Below are positions 30,301-42,300 of a stretch of 64,000 nucleotides of DNA, piece by piece. The position numbers and the translations under genes were made by a program. The notes beneath the pieces were generated by a model. That model searched no databases. It saw nothing but the letters and a program-made list of their open reading frames with translations, and was not told where the DNA came from. The stretch comes from Acanthaster planci. Lineage: Eukaryota; Echinodermata; Asteroidea; Valvatida; Acanthasteridae. How positions within the stretch are numbered: position 1 is the first letter of the stretch; each line of letters starts with the position of its first letter. Location: assembly GCF_001949145.1 (NCBI RefSeq), contig NW_019091600.1, positions 99,694-163,693 of the forward strand, in the 5' to 3' direction.

Positions 30301-33300
30301 AGTGTTCTCCATGGGCTGTTTTAGCAGGGCGGAACGCCCTGCCAAAATTTTGGGCCACCCCGCCAAATTTTGCGGCCCTGCTATTTTTTTGAGTTGTGTA
30401 TTTTTTCCTGAATGTCTACTTTCTCAAGATTTTAATAAAAAAGAGGTTTACCGCAGTTTGTGGATTGAGTTTGAGTTTACCAACGACACTTACGATGTAC
30501 TGACAATGGTGATCGTTGGCTGCCTACAGTTATGCATAGTCAACCTTGTGTCCCAAAAAGCCATCGCTTATGTTTTGTACATGTACACGTTTATTGTATT
30601 ATGCAAGTGTGTACATGTACACACAGTGTATGTGACTGGTACCCGCAGCGCAACTTTTTTTTTACGGAGTGTGCGCGGGTGCCAGAGGAAGGACCATGCC
30701 ATGCCTGAGCGGCCCCCACACTCTGCTCCGATATGAAGGGGTTGCTTCATTTTTATGACGTGAGCTGGAAATTGTAAACTTATCTTTGCCTGACCACATT
30801 TCTTATGTCCTTTTTTATTCAAGGGCGCATTTCGAGTCTTGTTTTTACTCTGCCTTTTCACAGTCAACTGATCATTGAGAAAACCGCGTGCTCGGCTCAT
30901 CTCAAGCATGTCTCAAGTCACTAACATGAGGTTCTGCTAAAAATGCTCCGGAAACTAAAATAATTTCGTCATCAAATCTTTCAATGAAGAAATTCCTCCT
31001 ACAGAATATCCAACCAATATTTCATGTTGTAAATGCAATCATATTTGGGGCCAAATTACAGACGAAAGTGGACTGGAAATTGCCCCAGAATGCACCACAG
31101 AGCATCTAGAATCCAAAATTTTCCAGGGCCCTTAAGCAAGCCCCGGACCCCACGCCATAAGGGCTTCACGCTTGCAATTTTGTCTACCACCCTGCCAAAA
31201 TTTTCGGCCATGGAGAACACTGGGATAGAATGTTAACACCATAGCAACTGAAACACTGAAAGAGACAATACTTAAAACTCAAATACAAAAATTGGAATGG
31301 ATTTTGAACAAAGAAATTCAACTGATAGAAATCACTTTGCTAAATAACTGAAGGGAGAAACTGAAAGGAATCCAAACTAATCAAATGTAATTAAAGTTCT
31401 GCTCTGCATTAAGACATCATTTCTGGTACAGTACTAAATGGCCAGGCATCCTGTTATGCATGCTGGAGGGAAAGACTAGAGGATTACAGCATGGTGGGAC
31501 AGGAAAAGAGACTAGCAACACTCAGGGATATCGTCACAATGGGTATTGTCACAGTCAAAAAAATATGTACACGTGTATGCATGGGTATGCAGGGAAATGG
31601 ATCCTGAGAAGAAAGTAAAAATAAGAAAACCCATAGATGATGTAATGGGAACAACATAACTGGACTGAATGATCTGACTATTGACATGGAGTCTAACCCT
31701 TCTTTTCATCAGCACTCTTTGTGTCTGCATCTGCGGCATCCTTAGGGTTCTGGGTGATGTAGACTGTTTGGTGGGTATCATGAAACTCGGTCATGGTCTC
31801 CATGGGTTCGTCCGACTCCAAGAACAGGTTAGAAGCCCCATTGGTGCCAGCGTCATTGTCTACAGTCTGACAGCTGACGTCAGCAAGAATCTGAACCCCC
31901 TCAACACCAAGAGCCTTCTGTGTCTCCAAGAAGTCCAACGGTGGAATGTTGTTGAAGCCAATGTCAGAGCCAGCCGATCCCTCACTCTGACGCTCAATTT
32001 TCAAGCCAATCAGGTCAGCATAGGACCTCTCACTGTCGGAATCGGTCTGGATGTCGGACTGAGAGCTGTCTGCTTCAAATCTGCTGATCTCGGGCTCCAT
32101 GTTGAAACGAACGCTCTTGGAGGGCTGCAAGAGGGAGTCAATGTCTGTCTCCAGGACAGGGCTTGTTTTGGATGGACGCTTCTTAAGAATCGGAGACTTG
32201 GGAGCGTACTTCTTGGGTGATTTTGGGCTTGGGGACTTCTCCGTTGCTGGGGCAGCATTCATCAGTGGTTTACTTTGCTCCACAGGAGTTGGTGTAGTGG
32301 GGGATTTGGGTGGGGACACAGGGGACACCTTAGAAGGGGGAAACATGTGGGGCTTCCTTTGGGTGTTAGTGGGGGAATTTTGAGAATGGGCCTGCTCAAT
32401 GGAGATCACTGTGTCTTGGCTAGCGTCAGAGTCACTGTGACTAGAGGAAGGAGTTGATGGTGACGGAGGTTTTTTCTGATTGACTGACAAATCAACCTCC
32501 TGGTCAGCCGGTGGCAAAGCCTTGGTGGCTGTGGCACAAATCCACAGGGTGAGCAGTAAAAGCAAGACAGAAACAAGACACAAGAGAGGATAGAAGCTGT
32601 TAAGAGTTAGCTCTGGTTACCAGTTAGTTAGAGTACCAGCAAGTTCTCTAGCAGGATGGTTCAGTCAGAATGGCAAGCAAACAAGAGTTTCAACTTCATT
32701 CAAAGCATAGATTGATTAAACAAAAATCTTTGTGATTCAGGCCAAGAAATATCGTGTTATTCCATTCACTAGACATACTTTTCTTTCCTCAGATATTCAA
32801 TTAAAAAAAATATTCAGACATATCTGTAAATTCCACAGGCAAAAATCAACGTCTTGCAGTATTCATGGGTACTAAAACTAAAAAAAACTAAAACAAAACA
32901 AACAACACAAGGTCCCCGTTGAAAAGAAGGAAGATGCCGGCAGGCCTAGTTTGGGTCCAGTAACGGCTTACCAGAACCAAGCAGCTACTGGGTCTCTGAG
33001 TATGCTTCAAATGAAGATCATTAATAGGGTTAAGAAAGACATCTGTGCGAGGGTGTTAGAATGTTAGAAAAACTACCCCGAAAAGCTATCAAGCATATTT
33101 AACCTTTAAATCTGCTATACAGAAAGGTTTCTTCAGACATACATGTAGTAAGAAAACGGTTTTATTTGAAAGACTATCCTGCCAACCCTGTACTATTAGC
33201 AAGTGTCACTTATAAACTACAAGGAATTATAATATACCTGTTAATTTGTTAACGTGCATGATTTGAATAATCAGAAGATTCCTATCCTAATTCTTATTAC

Positions 33301-36300
33301 TACAACTGTATCTACAACTTGAAACCAGTTAAATGTTTCATTACAGAGTCTATTAGATGCTTTGTTGAGGCTAGCAACAAAGCTGTAGTGGCTTGATAAA
33401 ACTTGGGAGATATTAAGCAGATATCATGAGGTGACACCAAGAAAAACAGAAGAGTAATGGATAGAAAGGAAACCATGGTTTCATTAAGGCAAAGTGAAAG
33501 TGCATGGCCACCTAGCACTACTTACAAAGCAATCCCCCCCCAAAAAATTGACATTTTTTAAACTCTTGGGAGGTAGGAAAATCAGACTACCTCTTACAGA
33601 TGGGCAATCTTATTTAACCTCACTAATACCACCTGTTACACACTGATAATAAAAACTGCTTACACTTTGGGTTTGAAGTTATGTGCAGTGGGTTACAACA
33701 TATATGGGCACTTGAGCACTGGGCAAGCCCCTTGGTAATGGCAAACACAATGTGCCACACTTTGTTTAGAAAACTTGACAAGGGCCAATCATTTTGCTCA
33801 GTAGCTGGGGTAATGTGTCCACTGTTCCTCGGGGCTTGCTGAGTGTATAGTAATCTTGTGCCTGGATTACAGAACAACCACTTCCAAACTTTTTTGGGAC
33901 CACATGACTTATATTGATGGCTATGTACTGTATTTTCATGTTTTGCAAAGTCATCAAGTTGGATTTAATTCAAAGCACTTGCATGGAAGCAATTTAGATG
34001 TTCATGACGTATTTCAGTACTGAAATAATGTCCTGAACCGGTTATTGGATCGATCTTACCTGGTAATGCGTCATCATCGTTCTCGGTATTGATGGAGCTC
34101 ATTGAGGTGACCTCGACATGGCTGAACTGGTCATAGGCCGGGGGCTCCAGGGGCATACGACCATCCCTGGCTGGGGGTAGGATGCAGGGATGAGAATGCT
34201 GCAGGGGGTGGTGGGCACTAATGGGGGCGTTCTTGGCACTGTCCCGCCCTGACAAAGGAGGAAATTTGTGATGAAGGGGTCAGTACAACAAGATTGAGTC
34301 AACCTTGTTTGGGAAATTTTCTGAGAACTTATCTTGCTCTCTCATGTGAGTTTATAATATTTGTAGTATCATGAATGACTGACAAAGAGGAATAATCTTC
34401 AAAAAGGAAAGATTCTTTACAAATTTTGAGGCTTCAATTCTATAGGCTTATTTGAAAATGTTGAGACCTATTATCAAAATACAAAGAAAGATATCAAAAC
34501 AGGCAAAGTGTTAAAACTGAGGAGTTCAGAATGCATCCAAAAACCTTGTGAACAAGGAAGCACATTTCTGATCCACAAGCACAGAGCAGTGTCTGAAGAC
34601 GATGAATAATAAAAAAATGCAGCCTACCATCGGCGTAGCTCTCGTGGGTACTGGGTGCATCAAACTCCCAGGCTGGCTTGGCGATAGAGTCACTGTCTGA
34701 AGCAGAGTTGGAAGGCAAGGGAGGCAGGGAGGGCTGCTGGCTGATGGGCTGGCCGTGGTAGGCCTGGGAGTCATCATAGCCATACCTGAGCATTGAGAGG
34801 AAGAGATGCAAGGTGGGATGGGTTCAACGGGTGTTGATTTCTTACTTAAAATGCAAACCCTGGTCCAATCAAATCAATCCAACACACTACCGTCTTCCAA
34901 ATCCAAAAAGGTATCAGTTTGAAAAACTTGTTTTCTTTTCCTTTATTTTAATACTGTGTTTCTTTGTCAAGGCTGGAATGTGTGTGAAAGGACTCTCATG
35001 TATGGGTTCTGTGAAGGAGCATGAGCGCTTGTGTGTGCATACAGTGTAGTGCCCATCTTTGTGCAGTGCAGTTAACACCTCTGCTTGGGTGGCAAGCAGC
35101 TACTCTGTCCAGCCCCTCTCTTCTCCAACATGACAGGTCACTACCTGTGGCTGATCAGCAAATGTTGCTACCAATGACACCAAGTCCACTTCCATTTGAC
35201 AAATACAATGAGTACTCCTCTAAATACCCGTAGGTCATTTTAACACTTGACAATAAATCTCACATCTATGGTGTAGAGGAGTCGATTAGTTGAAGTGCAG
35301 CCTACCTGTCTGTATCCAGATTATTGAGAGAGTTGTGGTTGCTTGGTGTGTAGGAGGCAGGTCGGTCAGGCAGTGGAGGTGGTCTGGGGCTAGGTGGGCT
35401 TGGTGGATACCCATAGTCAGATCCCTTGCTGTCTCGTTTGAAGGTATCCATTGAGTACTGGTTGGCACTTGCGTGGATGTGATGTGATTGGCGCCTTCTG
35501 CGACGTCTACGCATGAAGACAGCAAAGAGCAGGACTAGGACAATAGCAATGACCGCTGCTACTACAATGCCAATAATCTCCACCATGCCGATGGCGAAGG
35601 GACCGGCCGTGATGTTGGGCACAGCATCCAAATCTAGACTACGGCACACCTCATCGGCCGAGGATGGGCTACAGCACTTGTAAGACTTGGTCAGCTGCAC
35701 GCAATGGTGGCCATAACGGCAGGGATTCTGACTGCAGTGAGTCAGCTCCGTCTGGCAGTATGTGCCGCCGTAGCCAGTTCCTGTGCAGTTGCAGGTCATG
35801 CTACCCAGCTTGCAGAAACCATCATTGAGGCAGACCTGCTCGGGGCATAGCACCTCGTTGCAGTTGCGGCCGGAGTAGGGCTCCTTGCAGTCGCACTGGA
35901 AGTCATTGCCTGTGCTATAGCAGGTCCCCCCGTTGGCACACGGGTCAGGGTAGCAGGGCGTGAAGGGAAACTCACACCTGTTGCCGTTCCACCCAGGCCG
36001 GCAGTCACAGACGAAGCTGTAGCCATAATCAATACAAGAACCCTCATGTTCACAGGGGTTGCCCGAGCAGGCTTTCAGGAATTTGGATGGACACTCCCCA
36101 ATGTTGCTGGGTGTGATTCCTTCCCCAGTCCGCTCTAGTCGCAGCCCGTCCACATTCATATCACCCATGCACCCGATGAATCCGTCCGAGACCGTCTCTC
36201 GGCGGGCACGGACTTGGTCGGCCACCCGGGCACCAAAGACTATCTTGTTGAGGTTGAGAGCACGCTTGTCACCGGCCGCACTTCCCGTGGCTGAAGCAGA

Positions 36301-39300
36301 TCTGTCCAGAGTTACCGTGGCAACATTTCCTTGATGGCTGATGGAGACCTCATGCCACTGGCCATCATCCACACGCCTTGTGGTCAAGTGGATATTTGCT
36401 GGTCCACTTCCACAGTCAAAGGTGTAGTGAACAAAGCCATCAATAATCTGCAAAGAGTAAGCAACATGAGAGGTATATATAAACATCACTGAACTAACAA
36501 GGAACAAAGTGTAATGAGAAAAGTGATAGGTTGTCATATACTGGTATCTAAAATCACCTCCAGATAACAAATCAGTTTTACAATAAGTAGCACTTGGCCT
36601 TTGACAGATACAATCATTGCATTTACCTCCAGGGTGCTGTAGTCATCTCCCTCTCCATGCATGATGACACCGTTGGGTTCCATTGTGTGTATGGCCACAG
36701 CTACCCTGACAGCCAGGCTAGATACATCCAGCAAGTCATAGCGCATGTAGCTGTTGCCGGAGAAGCTCATGGGCAAGCTAGGATCCCCTCCACAACTAAG
36801 GCTGTTGTCTGCACAGACACAGCTGAAGGCATCACCGTTGGCCTGGCAGCTCCTGTAGGCCGGGCAGGGGTTGCTGGAGCATGGGTCGGTGATGGTGGGT
36901 GTCTGGGGACGGGGTGGCTCAGCAGTGGGTAGGTCACTACAGCCCTCCACTGTAATGGTAAATATGAGATGCATCATTTAGAATAAACTCTTTGGAAACC
37001 ATACTCTTACACTGCAAATAGGCCTAAAAACAGATTCATGTAATTAATATCTGTAATATTGTGGACTTCAACAAACCGTTTTTTTTTTTTTTTACATTAT
37101 GTGGAAATGTAGCTTTGTGAAGTGTTTTTCTCTTAGTAAAAAGCTTACCACGTTCTTTACAGACACAAATGGGTTCCCTGCTGTGTCTGGCTGACACAAA
37201 GCCAGCCTTTTCCCCATCATCAATAGTAGTCACATGGGCCTGGTCAAAGGTGACGTGTGACTCGCAGCGTCGCTGTTTGTCACAGACTTTGTCCAGACAG
37301 ACATCGGCCACGATGGCCTTGACTGTGACTCCCATACGCTGGACAAAGCTGGAGGCGCTGGTATTGATCTGGCGCTCCAGAGATTTGGGCTTGTAGTAGG
37401 AAACTCCGCGGCGGTCCGATTTCTCAACTGCAAACAGGACTTCTGTGTCTCCAGCAGCCATCTCCGACTGCTGGATGCTGATGACTTGGACATCAGCAGA
37501 CTCCGCAGAGCGCAGGATGTTGCTGATAATGTGCTTGAAAACATTGAAATACAGGTAGAGAAACTTCTCTGGGGTCAAGTCTTGGAAACCGATGGTCACA
37601 CTGTTATCCAACATCTCCGTGGTCACAGTGTCCACGGTCACCTGGACATCGCAGTACGACACAAACTGCCCATCACTGACGCTGACATTCAGCTGGTAGA
37701 AGCCTTCGTCCAGGTCAGGCTGGGCCAAGATGCTGCCGGTCTCCGGGTCTACCCGGAAGGCGTTGCCCATATTATTGGCCAGCTCATAGCGAAGGACATC
37801 AGCAGGATCTGCATCCACAGCATCCACCCATCCAATGACTCCACCAGGGAAGTCGTCCTCATATGACTTGATAGTTATCATCATCGGCGACTTCACAATG
37901 GGTGGGTTAATAGGTTCAATGATCTCCAACGTCACATGGGTGATAGATGACAGTGGCGGTTTCCCATTGTCTGTTACCTGAACGGTCAGCTCATACACGT
38001 CCTTCATCTCACGGTTGAAAGGGAAGCGATTGTACAGGATACCATCTGAGTCAATGTTAAAGTCATTGTCTTCATTGCCTTTAACAATGGTGAAAGTAAA
38101 TGGTGGGCCATTCACAGAGGAATCAGGATCAGTGACATTCAACTGAACAAGTTTACTGTTCACGGCCATATCCTCCTATTAACAAGCAAAAGAAAGGAAA
38201 CTGAATTATGACAAGTATTCATGTCAAACCCGCATTTTAAATCAACTTAAAGTTTGATGAAATAAGGATTTAAACATATCTATCTTGAAATGTATGCGTA
38301 TAATCTTGTGCCAAAATGTGTGCATCCAAGATTTTTTAAAATGAAGGTTAATTCTGCTGTCATTTCCTCTGCAACTCCCAGTGGTTAGTGTCGAATTACA
38401 ACTCCTTTTAGCAATCTTTTTGAAAACAGGCACTTTCTTCCCAAAAGACTGCCCCTCTTCCACACAACATGGGAGTGGATTGGTCTTGCAGCACTGTGCT
38501 ATTCTCTAACTCTGCCTGTGACCTTACCCTCTTGATGACAGTGTAGTTAGAGCGCAGGAACCTTGGTGGATTGTCATTGATGTCTCCCACCGAGACCTGG
38601 ACAGACACGTCGTTGAACTGGGCTGGCTCACCTCCATCGCTGGCACGAATGATCAGAGAGTACGAGGAAGTCTAATACACAACACATATTATGAAACATA
38701 AGGCATTTCATTCAGGGATCACCAGGTACCTTGACAGTGCACTCTGATATTATTTTAGATGCTGCCAAGTGAACAAAAAAGCATTTTCTATGTTACTCTA
38801 TGTCTTAAGTGCTCATTACCTGAACTCCAATGGTATTTTGGCACGTACTTTCCCTCACTCTAACATCAATCACTGTGCATGACACTCACGGAACTCTTTT
38901 GGAACATCAAATACTAGGAAGAATATTAAAGGTCCATGTCCAATAAATGGTGGCTGGGTTCTAATCTTGTGAGTCCTCCAAAATTCTCTTGCTAAAAACC
39001 TCTGGATGATTTTGAAGGAAACTAATAAAGTTAGGGTTAATACAGTACTGATTTATTTTGCATCTGGGCTCTGACCTGTTCTCTGTCTAGTTCAGCAGCC
39101 ACACTGATCAGGCCATTCTTCTCGTTGATAGTGAACTGATCAAAGAGATCTCCACGCAAGATGGAGTATGTCACCTCCCCATAGGCACCACTATCTGCAT
39201 CAGTGGCCAAAATCTACACACAAGATGATATACAATTAGAGTAGCGACAATAAAAAGTTTACATTCTGTCAAATGGTTCACAATTTTATCTCAATCTAAT

Positions 39301-42300
39301 GCAATCATTCAATCCACAAAGTAAACTGTATCATCCATGACATGACCTATGACTTTGCCAAATGACAAGATGACAGTCTTTATAAGCCACATATAACATT
39401 CTATGGAAACTGACAAAAGACGTTTTTTTCATTCTGATCCCAACTATGGGATCAGAACGGCATGCTTGTCATGCTTGTGTATATAATGCATACAGCTGGA
39501 TTAGGTATTGTGGCACAGAAGAGAAACATGCATTTGATTCCAATCTGTGCATGGGCAGGGCTGACTGGATCCCTCTATATCTGTTTTTCTTATCTACTTG
39601 GCTAACCTGCACGATGCTGTCTTCTACCCTGGCCACCTCGTTGATTTCACTGTAGTAGATGATCTGACCAAACTGGGGCACGTTGTCATTAGCGTCAGTG
39701 ATGTAGATGCTGACCATGGTGGTGTCCGACAGCGGACGGAGACCACTGTCTGTAGCCTTGATGGTCAGATAGTAGCTATTGGACATCTCAAAGTCCAGTG
39801 AATTGGCCACTGTGACTTTGCCTGGAACAGAACAGGGAGCAAAGAGTACATTCACAGAGCCAGACATTTACAAATTTGTAATTGAAAAACAGGTCTCAGA
39901 AGTATCCTTCTGGGGGGTCAGCCTTGGCTAAATTCCTCACAGTTGCTTCTTACTTTTAAAACCAAATGAAGCAGAAGAATTTATTAAGACCTCTCCAAAA
40001 GTGCAAGTTTCACAGGAAGTACATATCAGAATTTCTTTATCAGCAGATGTTGTATTTCTTTGGGTCTTGACTACTGACAAGTGCCTTATATACGCAAAGT
40101 CAAAATTGCTGAATAAAAACCTGTGAAATACATGTATTATTCATTACCTATTTAAACAGACACGTTACTATGGAGACATTACCGTGTGCCTGTGTGAAGC
40201 TTACCTGTGTACTCATCCACGTGGAATTTGTTGTGTTCATTGCCACTGATTATTTCATATGTGATTAGGGCATTCACACCCACGTCTTTGGTCAGTGCCT
40301 CAACGGTCACAACGGTCGTCCCGATAGCCACGTCCTCTGACAGGCTGGCATTATACAGGTCATGCTCAAACTGAGGCTCGTTATCATTCTCATCCAGAAC
40401 ATTGACCACCAACAGAGCCTGGGAGACCAGGAAAGGGTTATTGGCATCTGTGGCCTGCAGGGTCAGGTTGTAGATGCTGCGGTTCTCCCGGTCCAGGACC
40501 TGACGCAGGGTGATAATGCCTGAGGAGGGATCGATGCTGAAGCTCTGGATGTCTGGCTCCATGATGGAGAAGGAAAACTGACGATTGATACCTGAACAAA
40601 CAAAAAAAAGTTGCATCAGTCTTTGAAACTCTGTGGTACTAAGTTAGACTCGAGGGAACATGTGTTACATTTGCTCAGTGTAGAAGTACATTCTCACTGG
40701 CAAAACAGAAAAAAAAAGCTGGTGGTGACTGTTTCAGCTGGACGCCAAAACAACATGTAAATTATGCAAAGATATTCCAACTTGGTTGAGTACTTTCAGT
40801 GTCCCCAGCCAAGTATGCATAAAACTCAGTGTACACAGGGTGTGCCTACCAATGGGACACTGGTACTGTGTACAAACGTGCCATGGACAGTGCTGAGTTT
40901 TCACATGTGCATGGCTTGATCAACTCTGCTATTAGTAATCTGATTTCCCTCAGAATTGAGTGTTGGGAGTTTTTTTTACCTGTGTCAGGGTCGATAGCTT
41001 GGATACGCGTCAGCAGGGTGTTCAGCGTGGTGTTCTCACTAACACTCTCATTATACACACTGGATGAGAAGATGGGAGCGTTGTCGTTCTCATCCAGAAG
41101 TCCCACAAAGATCTGGGAGACACAGGAGAAACTGCCATCTGATGCCAATGCCTCAAAGTGGTACAGGGATTGTGTCTCGTAGTCCAGTGGGCCTGCTGAG
41201 CTGATTTGCCCTGGAAAGGTCACACAAAATGATTTAAGAGATCATCAGTGGACTTTCAAATGTAGACCTTTCAAGAAATCTCAGCGGAACAGGAAGACAG
41301 CCTCCGACATATACTGGAAATAAGATTAGGGCAGTTTGTCTGAGCAAAGATTCCTACCTGTGCTCGGGTTGATGGCAAAGAGGGCTGCATCATCTCCACT
41401 CAAGGAGTATGTGATGACTGCATTGTCTCCAGCATCGATGTCACTAGCTGACACTTGGATGATGTCAGTGCCAGAGGGCAGGCTCTCTGTGACGTCATCT
41501 GAGTAGACAGTCTGTGGGTTGAGAGAAACGGTTAAGATCATGTTAATACCAGGCGCAAAACTCATAGTGCTGGTAGGCATACAATTATGTTTGTGATACA
41601 CAGATTTGTTACACCAAGAAAACAAGAAGAAAAAATGCACAAAATGTCATGTGGGGCATATTGCTTATAATTCGTTCTGGGTTGATTTGGTAAGAGAGCA
41701 AAAATGTCCTAAGCAGTTTTATTCAGCAACCTGGCTTGTTGAATGAAATACCTGTGCACAGATGGGTGTGTTGTCGTTAACATCCAGGACTGTGATGGTG
41801 ACCATTGTGGCATCCATGTAAGCTCCATCAGTCACTGTCACATTCAGGTTGTAACTTTCCTTCAACTCCCTGTCAAGCTCCCTGGACACAAATATTTGGC
41901 CCGAGTTACTCTCGATGGCAAAGTGGCCAAACGGATCCCCTTCAGTGATGTAGTACACCAGATTGGAGTTGGAGCCCAGGTCTGAATCAGTGGCCAACAC
42001 TGCTGTCACTACAGTCCCTATAGCAACAGATTCTAGCACCTGGCCAGCGTAGAAAGGGTGGGTGAAGCGGGGCGGTGAGTCATTGAAATCCATCAGTACT
42101 ACGTGGACTGTAGTTTCAGCTGTGTTCTGCACCTCGCCTATTTCACCATCCGTGGCCACCACGACCATGGTGAAGCTGGGAAACATCTCCCAGTCCAGGC
42201 TAGCCTTGGTCTTGATGACTCCCGTCTCTGAGTCCACTGCAAACATGTCCAAGGCCTCTAAGTCCTCATCTTCTTCCGAGGGAGCAAGATTGTAGCTGAT

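Larger units (their letters stand above)
27368..31697 (-). other. Fat-like intron region below the optional exon
   Basis: Non-coding. It holds a 923-bp hAT-like element (30300-31222) and an imperfect duplication near 29304-29490. If the optional exon is used as a last exon, its 3' UTR would lie at the upper end; I see no convincing AATAAA within 500 bases below its stop. Confidence 0.5.

Noticed and set aside
31681-32220. A 179-codon plus-strand open frame opposite the optional Fat exon.
   Set aside because: It is the antisense shadow of the real minus-strand exon, which has better codon character and splice sites.
32468-32583. The optional Fat exon read as an independent secreted protein starting at Met 32581-32583 with a signal-peptide-like leader (LVSVLLLLLTLWICATA).
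   Set aside because: The Leu-rich leader is what a polypyrimidine tract plus acceptor looks like when translated. The acceptor and phase match the flanking Fat exons, and the rest of the protein is intracellular-type disordered sequence with kinase sites and no cysteines suited to secretion. Kept only as an alternative to test.
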